Assembly: GCA_963798015.1 (NCBI GenBank)
Contig: CAWCSA010000015.1
Coordinates: 62,001-126,000 of the forward strand
From: Roseiarcus sp963798015
GTDB lineage: Bacteria > Pseudomonadota > Alphaproteobacteria > Rhizobiales > Beijerinckiaceae
Length of the DNA stretch: 64,000 bases
Direction of reading: 5' to 3'
The notes beneath the pieces were generated by a model. That model was given only the letters and a program-made list of their open reading frames with translations, was not told the origin of the DNA and made no database searches. Made by a program: the position numbers and the translations under genes. This document shows positions 33,789 through 42,908 of this stretch, one piece after another (positions within the stretch are counted from its first letter, which is position 1; each line of letters begins with the position of its first letter).

Positions 33789-34838
33789 TTACGAGCTTTT
33801 GAGAAGCGCGAGAACAGCGATCTCCTCGGCTCGCAAACCCGCCGATTTGGACGGGTTGCTCTCCCCCGTGACCTTGAGAGCAAACGCGCCACTCAGATAA
33901 GCATTCGAAATGGCGGGGTGGATATAGGACTTGCGACAGACCGCCGCGGTGTTTCCCAAAGCGGCCGCGACTTTCTTGACTGCGGCGCTCATCACGCGCT
34001 TCGCCTGGCTCGCGCTCGTGAATGGATCGGAGGTCGAGAGAAGCTGCGCCATCAACACGGTCCCGGCCCAGGTGCGGAAATCCTTGGCGGTGATGTCGCT
34101 ACCGGTGATCTCCCTGAGATAAGCGTTGACGTCGCCGGAGGACACGGCGTGTAATTCCTTCTCCTCATTGAAATATTGCAGGAGATCCTGTCCAGGCAGC
34201 TCCTGGCATGCCCGAATGATCCGCGCTATGCGCCGGTCGCGCATCGCGAGCGACCATTGCTTGCCGCTCTTGCCCGTGAACTGGAAACGAACTTCGGAGC
34301 CCTCGACCGCGACGTGATCGCTTTTGAGAGTAGTGAGGCCATAGCTCTGATTGTTTCTCGCATATTCATCGTTGCCGACGCGGATCAGCGTCCTCTCCAA
34401 AAGATGCACGACCGTCGCCAGAATCTTCTCGCGCGGCAGCCCGCGCAGGCTCATGTGCTCGGCGACCGTCGCCCGGATCGCCGGCAACGCCGCAGCGAAC
34501 GCGAACAAGTGCTCATATTTCGATTGCTCGCGCGCCTCGCGGTATTCGGCGTGGTATTTGTATTGCTTGCGCCCCTTGGCGTCGCGGCCAGTCGCCTGAA
34601 TGTGCCCGTCCGCCGCCGCGCAGATCCAGACGTCGGTCCACGCCGGCGGGATGACAAGCGCGCGTATGCGCTTCAGCGTGTCGGCGTTTGCGACCCGCCT
34701 GCCGTTCGCATCAAGATAGACGAAGCCCTTGCCCGCGCGCCTGCGACGGATTGCCGGCCCGCTGTCGCACACGTAGCGCAGCCCTGGGGGAGCGGGCATG
34801 TCCACATCAACGGAAATACGGATCTCGGCATCGAGCAT
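33789..34838 (-). CDS. DNA topoisomerase IB (poxvirus-like)
   Basis: Type IB enzymes relax supercoils by a 3'-phosphotyrosine intermediate. Of about 349 residues, the catalytic set is visible: Arg in IRVGNDEYARNNQSYGLTTL, Lys in that region, the KDFRTWAGT segment with the second Arg, and the nucleophilic Tyr in CRKSYIHPAI. The N-terminal DNA-clamp domain includes DSGPAIRRRRAGKGFVYLDA and LVIPPAWTDVWIC. ATG at 34838 (MLDAEIRISVDVDMP) is chosen for GAGGG nine bases upstream; the frame extends to 34874. This gene is common in soil alphaproteobacteria and is not essential. Confidence 0.93.
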   Translation of the reverse strand: MLDAEIRISVDVDMPAPPGLRYVCDSGPAIRRRRAGKGFVYLDANGRRVANADTLKRIRALVIPPAWTDVWICAAADGHIQATGRDAKGRKQYKYHAEYREAREQSKYEHLFAFAAALPAIRATVAEHMSLRGLPREKILATVVHLLERTLIRVGNDEYARNNQSYGLTTLKSDHVAVEGSEVRFQFTGKSGKQWSLAMRDRRIARIIRACQELPGQDLLQYFNEEKELHAVSSGDVNAYLREITGSDITAKDFRTWAGTVLMAQLLSTSDPFTSASQAKRVMSAAVKKVAAALGNTAAVCRKSYIHPAISNAYLSGAFALKVTGESNPSKSAGLRAEEIAVLALLKSS

Positions 34839-34987
34839 GGCGCACCCTCGCTTCCCGGAACGCGGGATGTGCACTCTCTGTTCCGCTCGGGCCGCCGAGA
34901 TAAATGCGGCGAGAGCAATCGCCGTTAAATCATTGCGACAGCTTGATTAAAGGAAATAGTTTGGATACGCGCTCGGCCCCTCGCCGG

Positions 34988-35827
34988 CTAGGTTCCGGTC
35001 GTGAGCACAGTGCGCCCTGTGCTTTCGTCGCGCGTCCATGCCTGTTCGACACCGGACAGCGGAATGGGATTGGTCGCAATCTTGAAGCCTGCCGGCACGG
35101 TCGCCCGGAAGAGCCCGTCGATGGCGCGCAGGAGGCGATCGAAGGGGATACTGCCGATGCCGCTCCCAATGAGCACAATCGCCGACGACCTCAGCGCCGC
35201 GCTCGGCAGCATTATGTCCGCCCCGCTGACCGCACCGATCTGCACAAAGCGGATCGGAACCGCCTCGGCCCCGGCTTTTGCGCCCGCGACGATGAGTCGC
35301 TCGGCGCTCTTCCCCCAGAGATAGTCGAGCACGACATCTACCCCTTGCGCGAACTCCTGGCTGAAACGCTCGTCCAGCGCCGCATCGTCGTCGACAAGTG
35401 GGATCGTGACGTCCGCGCCAAGCGCTGCGACGGATTTCAGCGCCTCGAGGTTGCGCCCGGTGGCGATCACCTTCTTGGCGCCGAGGTGCTTGGCGATCTG
35501 CACCGCGAGACGCCCCGAGGCGCCCGTCGCTCCATTGATGACAACTGTTTTGCCAGCCTTGAGCCTCGCGCGCTCCAGCAGAGCCGCCCAAGACGACATG
35601 CCGGGACTGGCGATCGCCGCGGCCGTCACATCGTCAAGCTCGTCGGGTAGAGCAAGGCAGAGCGCCGACGGCGCTACGGCGCGTTCGGCCATGCTGCCGT
35701 GAGGTGCGCGCGGCATGACGAAATAGACACGGTCCCCGTCATCGAGCCGCCCCACGCCGTCGATGCCCGCCACAAAGGGAAACCGGCCCGATGAGCTGTA
35801 ATGCTGGCCCAACTGCGAGTGCTTCAC
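34988..35827 (-). pseudogene. Zinc-independent quinone-oxidoreductase-like MDR enzyme, N-terminus lost
   Basis: The sequence is MDR-family from QLGQHYSSSGRFPFVAGIDG through VYFVMPRAPHGSMAERAV, AAIASPGMSSWAALLERARL, the NADPH Rossmann motif VVINGATGASGRLAVQIAKH and LLRAIDGLFRATVPAGFKIA. Relatives have about 45 more N-terminal residues. Here the open frame upstream of about RAVKHSQ is simply antisense to the marR gene, so the 5' end is missing and no start is apparent. The gene and marR meet head to head with an overlap at 35801-35827. Confidence 0.7.
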
Positions 35828-36256
35828 CGCGCGGTGTTGGATATTGTCGCCGCCATGAACCGGCCGGTTCGCGACGAATTTCTGATCAAGGCAGCGGGGA
35901 TTCCGCTCGCTCGGGCGCTCTTTCCGCTCCTGGTTTCCATCGAACGGTTCGGCCCGATTGGAGTTGTCGAGCTCGCTGACCGCGTTGGGCGAGATTACAC
36001 CACCGTCAGCCGCCAGGTCGCGAAACTTGAAAGCCTTGGCCTTGTCAAACGCCAGGCCAGCGCCGCGGATCGGCGCGTGCGCGAAGCTGCTGTCTCGCCA
36101 AAGGGCAAAGCGATGACCCATCGTCTTGATACCGCGCGGGACCGAATCGGCCGCGCGGTCTTCAAAGAATGGGACAAACGCGATATTGATGAGCTCACGA
36201 GGCTCATGCGCAAGTTTGTCGACGCCATGACGGACGGTTCACCGGCCGTCAGATGA
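35801..36256 (+). CDS. MarR-family regulator
   Basis: The 151-residue protein has a winged HTH: VSIERFGPIGVVELADRVGR, DYTTVSRQVAKLESLGLVKR, ASAADRRVREAAVSPKGKAM. The family usually starts a few residues before LHRAVLDIVAAMN, and the ATG at 35801 gives MLAQLRVLHRAV. This start lies inside what remains of the divergent oxidoreductase gene, so the marR 5' end and promoter may be a deletion product. MarR regulators commonly control an adjacent MDR-type oxidoreductase, consistent with the damaged neighbour. Confidence 0.82.
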   Translation: MLAQLRVLHRAVLDIVAAMNRPVRDEFLIKAAGIPLARALFPLLVSIERFGPIGVVELADRVGRDYTTVSRQVAKLESLGLVKRQASAADRRVREAAVSPKGKAMTHRLDTARDRIGRAVFKEWDKRDIDELTRLMRKFVDAMTDGSPAVR

Positions 36257-36350
36257 CTTCGTATGGGCGGCACGACGGCCGTCGCCCGAGTAGGTCCTGC
36301 GCGAACGCGGCGGGGTCACGCGCCAAGCGGCAAAATAGGAGTTGTTACGC

Positions 36351-37382
36351 ATGGATTATAATCGTCTCGGCCATTCCGGCCTCCGCGTGCCGGCGCTGAG
36401 TTTTGGCACAGGCACTTTCGGTGGCAGCAACGATTTCTTCAAGGCCTGGGGATCAACCGACGCCGCCGGCGCGTCCCGACTGATCGACGTCTGTCTCGAT
36501 CACGGCGTGAGCCTGTTCGACACCGCTGACGTCTATTCCGCCGGGCTGGCCGAACAGATTCTGGGCGAGGCGATCAAGGGCAAACGCAACCGCCTGCTCA
36601 TTTCCACCAAGGCGACATTCCCGATGGGCGACGGCCCTAACGACTACGGCTCATCGCGCCAGCATCTTTTGCAGGCGACGGAGGGTTCGCTCAAGCGGCT
36701 CGGCGTCGAGACGATCGACCTTTTCCAATTGCACGGTCAGGACTACAACACGCCGGTCGAGGAGACGCTGTCCACGCTCGATCAGCTCGTGCGCGCCGGC
36801 AAGGTCCGTTACATCGGCTGCTCGAATTTCTCCGGCTGGCATCTCATGAAGTCGCTCGCGGCGTCGGACCGTTACGGCTATCCCCGCTATGTCGCGCACC
36901 AGGCCTATTATTCGCTGCTCAATCGCGACTACGAGTGGGAACTCATGCAGCTCGGCCGCGATCAGGGCGTCGGCGCGGTCGTCTGGAGCCCGCTCGGCTG
37001 GGGCAAGCTCACCGGCAAAATCCGGCGCGGACAGCCGGCGAAGCCCGGCACCCGGGCGCACACGATTCCTGAAACCGGACCCCGCTACGAGGAGAAGCGC
37101 TTGTTCGATATCGTCGACGCACTCGATGGCGTCGCCAAGGAGACCGGCAAGACGAGTCCGCAGATCGCGCTCAACTGGCTGCTGCGCCGCCCGACCATCG
37201 CCAACGTCATCATTGGCGCGCGCAACGAAGCGCAGTTGCTTGAGAACATCGGCGCCGTGGGCTGGAAACTGACGCCCGAGCAGGTGGCGAAGCTCGACGC
37301 GGCGAGCGACGTTGAGCCGGCCTATCCGGTCTGGCACCAGCGCGGGTTTCCGATACTCAACGAAAAGGCGGCGCGGAGCTGA
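36351..37382 (+). CDS. Aldo/keto reductase
   Basis: This is an NADPH-dependent (alpha/beta)8 reductase of the YajO/Gpr-like group, 343 residues. The catalytic tetrad is visible: Asp and Tyr in FDTADVYSAGLAEQILGEA, Lys in LISTKATFPMG, His in FQLHGQDYNTP. The cofactor end has VIIGARNEAQLLENIGAVGW. ATG 36351 follows AGGAG by ten bases; a TTG three codons earlier is rejected. Substrate unknown. It converges with the ABC transporter operon. Confidence 0.92.
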   Translation: MDYNRLGHSGLRVPALSFGTGTFGGSNDFFKAWGSTDAAGASRLIDVCLDHGVSLFDTADVYSAGLAEQILGEAIKGKRNRLLISTKATFPMGDGPNDYGSSRQHLLQATEGSLKRLGVETIDLFQLHGQDYNTPVEETLSTLDQLVRAGKVRYIGCSNFSGWHLMKSLAASDRYGYPRYVAHQAYYSLLNRDYEWELMQLGRDQGVGAVVWSPLGWGKLTGKIRRGQPAKPGTRAHTIPETGPRYEEKRLFDIVDALDGVAKETGKTSPQIALNWLLRRPTIANVIIGARNEAQLLENIGAVGWKLTPEQVAKLDAASDVEPAYPVWHQRGFPILNEKAARS

Positions 37383-37405
37383 GGGCGCGCCCCACGCCCG
37401 CTCGC

Positions 37406-38188
37406 TCAGAAACTGTTGCGGTCGTGGTAGGTCTGCAGGAACTGCCGCACGCGTGGCTCCGGGCTTTCGTGGAACACGCGGCGCGGTGGGCCGTCATCGA
37501 TGATGCGGCCCTCGTCGATGAAGGCGATGCGGCCGGCGACATGAGCGGCGAAGCCCATTTCGTGGGTGACGATGAGCATCGTCATGCCTTCCGCCGCCAG
37601 GCTCTTCATCACCTCCAGCACTTCGCCGACCAGCTCGGGGTCGAGCGCCGAGGTCGGCTCATCGAACAGCATAAGCCTCGGCTGCATCGCCAGCGCCCGG
37701 GCAATGGCGACGCGCTGCTGCTGGCCGCCAGAGAGACGCGACGGATAGGCGTCGGCTTTGGCCGCGAGCCCGACGCGCGTCAGCATCGCCATCGCGCGAT
37801 CGGCAGCCTCGCGGCTTGCAAGTTTGCGCACGCGACGCAGCGGCTCGGCGACATTGCTGAGCGCCGTCATATGCGGCCACAGATTGAAATGCTGAAACAC
37901 CATGCCGATCTCGCGCCGCATCTCCCGCAAGGCGCGCGGCGCCATCGGCCGGCGAGTTCTGCCCAGCGCGTCCTCGTAGCCGATCAGCCGCCCGTCGATG
38001 CGAAGGTCGCCGGAATCGTAAGGCTCCAAAAAATTCACGCATCGGAGCAAAGTGCTCTTGCCCGATCCGCTGGGGCCGATCAGGCACACGACCTCCGAAC
38101 GCCCGACCGAAAGGTCGACGTCGCGCAAAACCTGATGTGCGCCGAAGCTCTTGCTGACCTTCGCGAGCTCGATCATCGGCGCGCTCAT
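37406..38188 (-). CDS. Polar amino acid ABC transporter ATP-binding protein
   Basis: The 260-residue GlnQ/HisP-type ATPase has Walker A GPSGSGKST (38-46), signature LSGGQQQRV, Walker B LMLFDEPTSALDPELVG and H-loop VTHEMGF. It is the last gene of a minus-strand operon made of a solute-binding protein, two permeases and this ATPase. It overlaps the preceding permease by 4 bases. The family imports polar or basic amino acids and derivatives. Confidence 0.95.
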   Translation of the reverse strand: MSAPMIELAKVSKSFGAHQVLRDVDLSVGRSEVVCLIGPSGSGKSTLLRCVNFLEPYDSGDLRIDGRLIGYEDALGRTRRPMAPRALREMRREIGMVFQHFNLWPHMTALSNVAEPLRRVRKLASREAADRAMAMLTRVGLAAKADAYPSRLSGGQQQRVAIARALAMQPRLMLFDEPTSALDPELVGEVLEVMKSLAAEGMTMLIVTHEMGFAAHVAGRIAFIDEGRIIDDGPPRRVFHESPEPRVRQFLQTYHDRNSF

Positions 38189-38853
38189 GCTCTCGCCTCA
38201 TGCGCGAGAAACGCCGTCATACGGGTTTCCACCCGGGAGCCGAGGCGCGACACCGTTTCGACCAGAAGCCAGTAGAAGATCGCCATGGCGAAGATCGCGT
38301 CGAACGCGGTGAACGTCTCCGCCGCCATGGTCTGCACCTGATACATGAGCTCGGGCACGGTGATGATCGACAGCACCACCGTCTCCTTGGTGAGAATGAT
38401 CAGCATATTGACGATCGCAGGAACGGCGGCGATGAGCGCGCCCGGCAGCATGACGCGCAGCATCGTGTCGAACGGCGTCATGCCGACGCTGGCCGCAGCC
38501 TCGATCTGGCCAACCGGCACCGCGGCGAAACCAGCGCGAAAGATCTCAGCGAAATAGGCCGACGCGTAAAGGCCAAGGCCCAGAATGCCGGCGGTGGTGG
38601 CGCTGAGTCTGAGCCCGATCGAAGGGCCGCCGGCGTAGATAAGAAAGAGCTGAACTAGGAACGGCGTGCCGCGGAAGAGTTCGATGAACGCTCGGATGAG
38701 TCCGTTGAGCGGTGGGATTTGGAGCCGGCGGAGAAGCGCAATCGCGAACCCAAGTGCGAGGCCAAGCGCGCTGCCCGCAGCCCAGCACAGGATGGTGACG
38801 GCGAAACCGCTCAGAAGCGAAGGTGCATAATGCCAGACGAGGTCCAGGCTCAT
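38185..38853 (-). CDS. Polar amino acid ABC transporter permease
   Basis: The 222-residue HisM/GlnP-family permease starts MSLDLVWHYAPSLLSGFAVT (ATG 38853, overlapping the upstream permease stop as ATGA). It has about five membrane helices and the EAA loop YFAEIFRAGFAAVPVGQIEA followed by AASVGMTPFDTM, which docks the ATPase. The longer frame to 38910 lies within the upstream permease and is rejected. Confidence 0.93.
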   Translation of the reverse strand: MSLDLVWHYAPSLLSGFAVTILCWAAGSALGLALGFAIALLRRLQIPPLNGLIRAFIELFRGTPFLVQLFLIYAGGPSIGLRLSATTAGILGLGLYASAYFAEIFRAGFAAVPVGQIEAAASVGMTPFDTMLRVMLPGALIAAVPAIVNMLIILTKETVVLSIITVPELMYQVQTMAAETFTAFDAIFAMAIFYWLLVETVSRLGSRVETRMTAFLAHEARA

Positions 38854-39506
38854 CGGCCGCCTGCCCCCGCCAGTCGTCGCTCCGCCACCGTGCCTAGGCC
38901 AGCCAGGCAAAGATTGATCGCGAGGTAGAACAGACCGCCGCCGACATAGGCTTCGAGCGGCCGATAGGTTTGCGTCGCGATATTCATGCTGACGCGGGTG
39001 AGTTCGGCGATGCCGACCACCGAAACCAGCGATGAGGCTTTGATCAAGAGGATGAATTCGTTGATGAGCGGCGGCGTCGAGATCTTGAGCGCCTGTGGCA
39101 GAAGAATGCGCCGCCAGATATCGAGGCCGGAGAAGCCGAGCGCAGTCGCCGCCTCCCCCTGCCCGCGCGGCACGGCGTTGAGCGCCCCGCGCAGGATTTC
39201 CGCCTGATAGGCGGCCGACGAGAGCGCCAACGCCCCGATTGCCGCCACGATCGCCGGCACGTCGAGCCCGTATTCCGCGAGAAAATAGTAGACGAACAGG
39301 AGCTGCACGAGCAGCGGAACGCCGCGAAACACGCTGACATAGGCTCCGCCGAGACGCTTGAGCCAGGGGCGCGGCGAAACGCGCGCGACGCAGACGAGCG
39401 CGCCGATCACGAACCCGAACACGATACCGGCGAAGGACACCGCGACGGTCGTCGCCGCCGCCCGCGAGAGATAGCCGAACGAGTGGAGGATGATTTCGGG
39501 TTTCAT
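38850..39506 (-). CDS. Polar amino acid ABC transporter permease
   Basis: The second HisQ-type permease, 218 residues from ATG 39506 (MKPEIILHSFGYLSRAAATT). It has FRGVPLLVQLLFVYYFLAEY, the EAA loop YQAEILRGALNAVPRGQGEA and ATALGFSGLDIWRRILLPQA. Together with the downstream permease it would form the heterodimeric channel. A 187-base gap with a palindromic element separates it from the binding-protein gene. Confidence 0.93.
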   Translation of the reverse strand: MKPEIILHSFGYLSRAAATTVAVSFAGIVFGFVIGALVCVARVSPRPWLKRLGGAYVSVFRGVPLLVQLLFVYYFLAEYGLDVPAIVAAIGALALSSAAYQAEILRGALNAVPRGQGEAATALGFSGLDIWRRILLPQALKISTPPLINEFILLIKASSLVSVVGIAELTRVSMNIATQTYRPLEAYVGGGLFYLAINLCLAGLGTVAERRLAGAGGR

Positions 39507-39553
39507 CGAGCTGCGGCCGATCCCCTCGGCCACGCGCCTGATCGCTCGGTCGC

Positions 39554-39668
39554 GTCCTTCGAGACGCGATGCTGTGCCTCGCTCCTCAGAACGAGGTCGT
39601 AGTAAATAGCGCGTGGCAGGAAGCCCTCATCCCGAGCAGCGCCGCATAAGCGGTGCGTCTCGAAGGAC
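39554..39668. repeat. Palindromic element with 14-bp inverted ends
   Basis: GTCCTTCGAGACGC (39554-39567) and GCGTCTCGAAGGAC (39655-39668) are perfect inverse complements about 87 bases apart and enclose CCCTCATCCCGAGCAGCGCC. It lies between the binding-protein and permease genes, where a transcript hairpin could lower expression of the membrane genes relative to the binding protein. Confidence 0.75.
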
Positions 39669-39693
39669 CGCTGCTCCTCCGTTTGAGTGGCCG

Positions 39694-40554
39694 TCAGAAG
39701 GAGGGCTCGGGCACGGTCTTCGGCAAGTCCATCGTCTGTCCGAACCAGGTCTTCTGGATCTTCGCCATCGTCCCGTCGGCCTCGACCGCAAGGATCGCGG
39801 CGTTGAGGGCGTCGACCAGCGTTGTGTCATCGAGCCGCGCAACCCAGGAGAAGTAGGTCGGCTTACCAAATGGCGGCAGCACCATCGCGAACGCGTCGGA
39901 GCGCTGCTGGACGGCATAGGCGAGGTTCGGCAGCGAATTGACCGTCGCGTCGATGCGTCCGGCGGCAAGGTCGGCGGAAGCCTGGTTGTTGTCGACATAT
40001 TCCTTGACCTCGACCGGCTTCGGCAGCTTGGCCGCGAATTCCTTAAGCTGCGCCACCTGCGAGGTGCCCTTCTGGCCGCCGACCGTCCGGCCGGCGATAT
40101 CCTCGGGCTTCATGATGCTGTTGTCGCCGGCACGCTTCATCAGCGCCGCGGTGGCGTCCGCGATCGGCACCGTGAAGGCGTAATGCTTCATGCGCTCCTT
40201 GGTGATGGTCACCGGCGCGATGCAAAGATCGAACTTCTTTGCTTCGAGCCCGGGCAGCACGCTGGTCCACGGCAAATCGAGATAGGTGACCTTGAGCCCC
40301 ATCTGCTTGCCGACTGCGTCGATGAGATCGCGGTTCAAGCCCTTGTAGGTTCCGTTGTCGGAGATATCGAACGGCGGAAACTGCATCTCGGTTGCGGTCG
40401 AAAGTACGCCGCGCTTCTTGATCTCGGCCAGCGTATCGTCGGCGAAAGCGGAGCGTGTGGCGCCGAACAAGGCGCCCGAAGCAGCAACCCCTGCCAACCC
40501 CGCCTTGAGCGCGCCACGTCGGGTCAAAGCGAGCTTGTCGAATTGCGTCATCAT
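39694..40554 (-). CDS. Amino acid ABC transporter substrate-binding protein
   Basis: This family 3 periplasmic binding protein has 286 residues. The N-terminus has a Tat-type signal LTRRGALKAGLAGVAASGAL with cleavage near AFA-DD. The mature part begins TLAEIKKRGVLSTATEMQFP and has FDISDNGTYKGLNRDLIDAV, FDLCIAPVTITKERMKHYAF, and the ligand-pocket segment TVGGQKGTSQVAQLKEF. The ligand is not predictable. It is the first gene of the transporter operon. Confidence 0.93.
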   Translation of the reverse strand: MMTQFDKLALTRRGALKAGLAGVAASGALFGATRSAFADDTLAEIKKRGVLSTATEMQFPPFDISDNGTYKGLNRDLIDAVGKQMGLKVTYLDLPWTSVLPGLEAKKFDLCIAPVTITKERMKHYAFTVPIADATAALMKRAGDNSIMKPEDIAGRTVGGQKGTSQVAQLKEFAAKLPKPVEVKEYVDNNQASADLAAGRIDATVNSLPNLAYAVQQRSDAFAMVLPPFGKPTYFSWVARLDDTTLVDALNAAILAVEADGTMAKIQKTWFGQTMDLPKTVPEPSF

Positions 40555-40760
40555 ATATCTCCCATGGACGCGGCTTGAGGCGGCAGCCTTGGCTAGCCGT
40601 TCAAACGCTGAAGAACCTCGCCAGGCCGGCGAAAAGGACAGTCCTTGCGTCTGGGATCAATGTTGACGAGCGCCCGCCGGCTGTCAATTGAGACGTCGTT
40701 ATCGTCGCGTCGCGGCGGCCGGCTGGCGGCTCGGCGCCGCAAGCCGCTCAAGCGCCGCCG

Positions 40761-41126
40761 TCAGGCTCCCGCTGGGACCTTGTCGAGGAAGCCGGTCACA
40801 GATCTCAGCCGTCCGTCCTCGACCACTGCGAAGTCCGTTCCCTTGATCATGTCCGCTTCGCTCGCTGTCCCAAGGGCCCAGGAGAATCTGAGCCTGTCGG
40901 CGTAGCCATCGGCGCGCCCGGCAAGCGTGAACAAGAGACCGGGAAAACGCTGTTGCACGGCGCCGATGAGCGCGCTGATCTGCTCGTGGCCCTCGCCTTT
41001 CGCCAGCGGATCCACATAAGCCGCGTTCTCGGTCCAGCCTTCGGCGAGCAGAGCCCGGCGACGAGCAGGATCCGTTTCGTTCCAGAGCGCGATATAGCGA
41101 TTGGCGATCGCTGCGGGATCGGTCAT
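40761..41126 (-). CDS. SnoaL/NTF2-fold protein
   Basis: The 121-residue protein starts MTDPAAIANRYIALWNETDP (ATG 41126), a classic NTF2-like N-terminus, followed by ALLAEGWTENAAYVDPLAKG and FSWALGTASEADMIKGTDFA. Proteins of this fold are small cyclases, isomerases or ligand binders, and the reaction here is unknown. It is divergent from the RraA-like gene about 210 bases away. Frames extending upstream to 41255 lack a ribosome site. Confidence 0.82.
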   Translation of the reverse strand: MTDPAAIANRYIALWNETDPARRRALLAEGWTENAAYVDPLAKGEGHEQISALIGAVQQRFPGLLFTLAGRADGYADRLRFSWALGTASEADMIKGTDFAVVEDGRLRSVTGFLDKVPAGA

Positions 41127-41337
41127 CTTACTCTCCTTATGAGGTCGCTGATTGTCGCCCGTGGGCGTCCGCTCACGATCGACGAAGCTTCGCGCGCGCT
41201 CAATGATCCACGAGGTCAATTTCGGCGGGCAGTTTGCCAGTTTACCTGCGAACATGCTTTCTATCGGTCTTCCCGGCGCGCGAGGGACTCATGGGTCGCG
41301 TTCGCGCGCCAGCAGGCGCGTGCCCCAAAGGACCGTC

Positions 41338-42009
41338 ATGATCGAGGAACCGCCGCCGATTGTTTTCGCCCCATCCATCGAGCGCCCATCGGCCGACATC
41401 GTCGAGCGCTTCCGCGCGCCAACGAGCTTCATTGTGGACGCGATGAACGGCACGGGCGCGCTCGGCTGGCGGATCAAGCCGCTCGTCGGCCGCGCGATGG
41501 TCGGCGTCGCGCTCACCTGCGATTGCGGGCCGCTCGACAATCTCGCCTTCATGGCGGCGCTGGCTGAAAGCAAGCCGGGCGATGTGCTCGTCGTCGCGAC
41601 CAACGGCTATACCGGAGCCGCCGTCACCGGCGATCTGCTGATGTATGTCGCCCGCAACAGGGGCGTCGCGGCTCTCGTCACCGACGGCTTGGTGCGCGAT
41701 CTCGAAGACCTAGAAAAGGTGGGCGTGCCAACCTTCGCCATGGGCGTCACGCCGAACTCGCCGCAGCGGCGCGGACCGGGCTCCGTTGGCCTGCCGATCG
41801 TCTGCGGCGGCGTCGCGGTCGCGTCCGGCGATGTGGTGGTCGGCGACCGCGACGGCGTCGTCGTCGTCCCGCGCGCGCGCATTGAGGAGACGCTCAAGAA
41901 CCTCGACCGTGTTAAAGCCGCAGAGGCGGCGACGCTGGAGCGCGTGCGCGGCGGACTGAAAGAATTGCCAGTCGAGGTGCCCGCGCTCAAGCGAATGGGC
42001 AGAGGATAA
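41338..42009 (+). CDS. RraA-like aldolase/decarboxylase family protein
   Basis: The family includes 4-hydroxy-4-methyl-2-oxoglutarate aldolase and oxaloacetate decarboxylase. The 223-residue protein contains SFIVDAMNGTGALGWRIKPL, GRAMVGVALTCDCGPLDN, VVATNGYTGAAVTGDLLMYV, the metal/substrate motif ALVTDGLVRDLEDLEKVGVP and GDVVVGDRDGVVVVPRARI. The active-site Arg-Asp of D-G-x-x-R-D is present. ATG 41338 has AAGGA upstream. With the next two genes it forms a compact catabolic unit. Confidence 0.88.
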   Translation: MIEEPPPIVFAPSIERPSADIVERFRAPTSFIVDAMNGTGALGWRIKPLVGRAMVGVALTCDCGPLDNLAFMAALAESKPGDVLVVATNGYTGAAVTGDLLMYVARNRGVAALVTDGLVRDLEDLEKVGVPTFAMGVTPNSPQRRGPGSVGLPIVCGGVAVASGDVVVGDRDGVVVVPRARIEETLKNLDRVKAAEAATLERVRGGLKELPVEVPALKRMGRG

Positions 42010-42050
42010 ACGCGCACGTCGGTGATGCGCAGCGGGAGGAGGCGTTCGGC

Positions 42051-42908
42051 GTGATCGATTTTCCCATCATCGATTCCCACATCCATCTCCTCGACCAGCA
42101 GCGTTTCGCCTATTCCTGGGCGAAGGACGCGCCGGCGCTCGCGCGCGACTGGACCGTGGACGATCTCGCCAACGGGGCCAAGCCATACGAGCTTGAAGGG
42201 CTCGTCTTCGTCGAAGTTGATGTCGACATGCCGCAATATCTCGATGAAGCCGAATGGGTTGACGGGCTCGCTCACCATGACCGGCGCGTGCTCGGCGCCG
42301 TCGTCTGCCTGCCGCTCGAGCGCGGAGCGGCGATCGAGCCGGAGATGGCGCGGGTGGCGAAACTCAAGACGGTGCGCGGCGTGCGCCGCCTGATCCAGAA
42401 CCAGCCCGATCCCGAGTTCATGCTGAACCCCGGCTTCCTCGAAGCGCTCCGGCTGTTGCCGAAATACAATCTGTCGTTCGACGCCTGCATTCTGCATCCG
42501 CAAATGCCGAATACGCTGGCGATGATGCGCCAATGTCCGGAGGTTTCCTTCATCCTCGATCACATCGGCAAACCTGGGATCAAGGCCGGCCTCCTCGATC
42601 CATGGCGGGCGCAGATTCGCGAGATGGCGGCGCTGCCCAATGTCGTGTGCAAGCTCTCCGGCGTCAGCACCGAGGCTGATCTCAAGACCTGGACCCGCGA
42701 CCAGCTCAGGCCCTACATCGATCACGTGATCGCCTGCTTCGGTCCGGACCGCATTCTCTACGGCGGCGATTGGCCGGTATCCGAACTTGCCGGCAGCTAT
42801 CTGCAATGGCTGTCGACGCTCGACTGGGCGACGGCCGGCTTTTCGCCAGCCGACAAGCGCAAGCTCTTCCGCGACAATGCGATCAAGGCCTATCGGCTTT
42901 GCGCCTGA
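42051..42908 (+). CDS. Amidohydrolase-2 family, L-fuconolactonase-like
   Basis: The 285-residue TIM-barrel hydrolase opens IIDSHIHLLDQQRFAYSWA, where the HxH is typical of sugar lactonases, and has VRGVRRLIQNQPDPEFMLNP, FDACILHPQMPNTL, SFILDHIGKPGIKAG, VVCKLSGVSTEAD and ILYGGDWPVSELAGSY, the last carrying the catalytic Asp. GTG start at 42051 with a GGGAGGAGG site 11 bases before. It overlaps the dehydrogenase gene that follows. The likely role is ring opening of a sugar-acid or related lactone; the substrate is inferred only by family. Confidence 0.88.
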   Translation: MIDFPIIDSHIHLLDQQRFAYSWAKDAPALARDWTVDDLANGAKPYELEGLVFVEVDVDMPQYLDEAEWVDGLAHHDRRVLGAVVCLPLERGAAIEPEMARVAKLKTVRGVRRLIQNQPDPEFMLNPGFLEALRLLPKYNLSFDACILHPQMPNTLAMMRQCPEVSFILDHIGKPGIKAGLLDPWRAQIREMAALPNVVCKLSGVSTEADLKTWTRDQLRPYIDHVIACFGPDRILYGGDWPVSELAGSYLQWLSTLDWATAGFSPADKRKLFRDNAIKAYRLCA

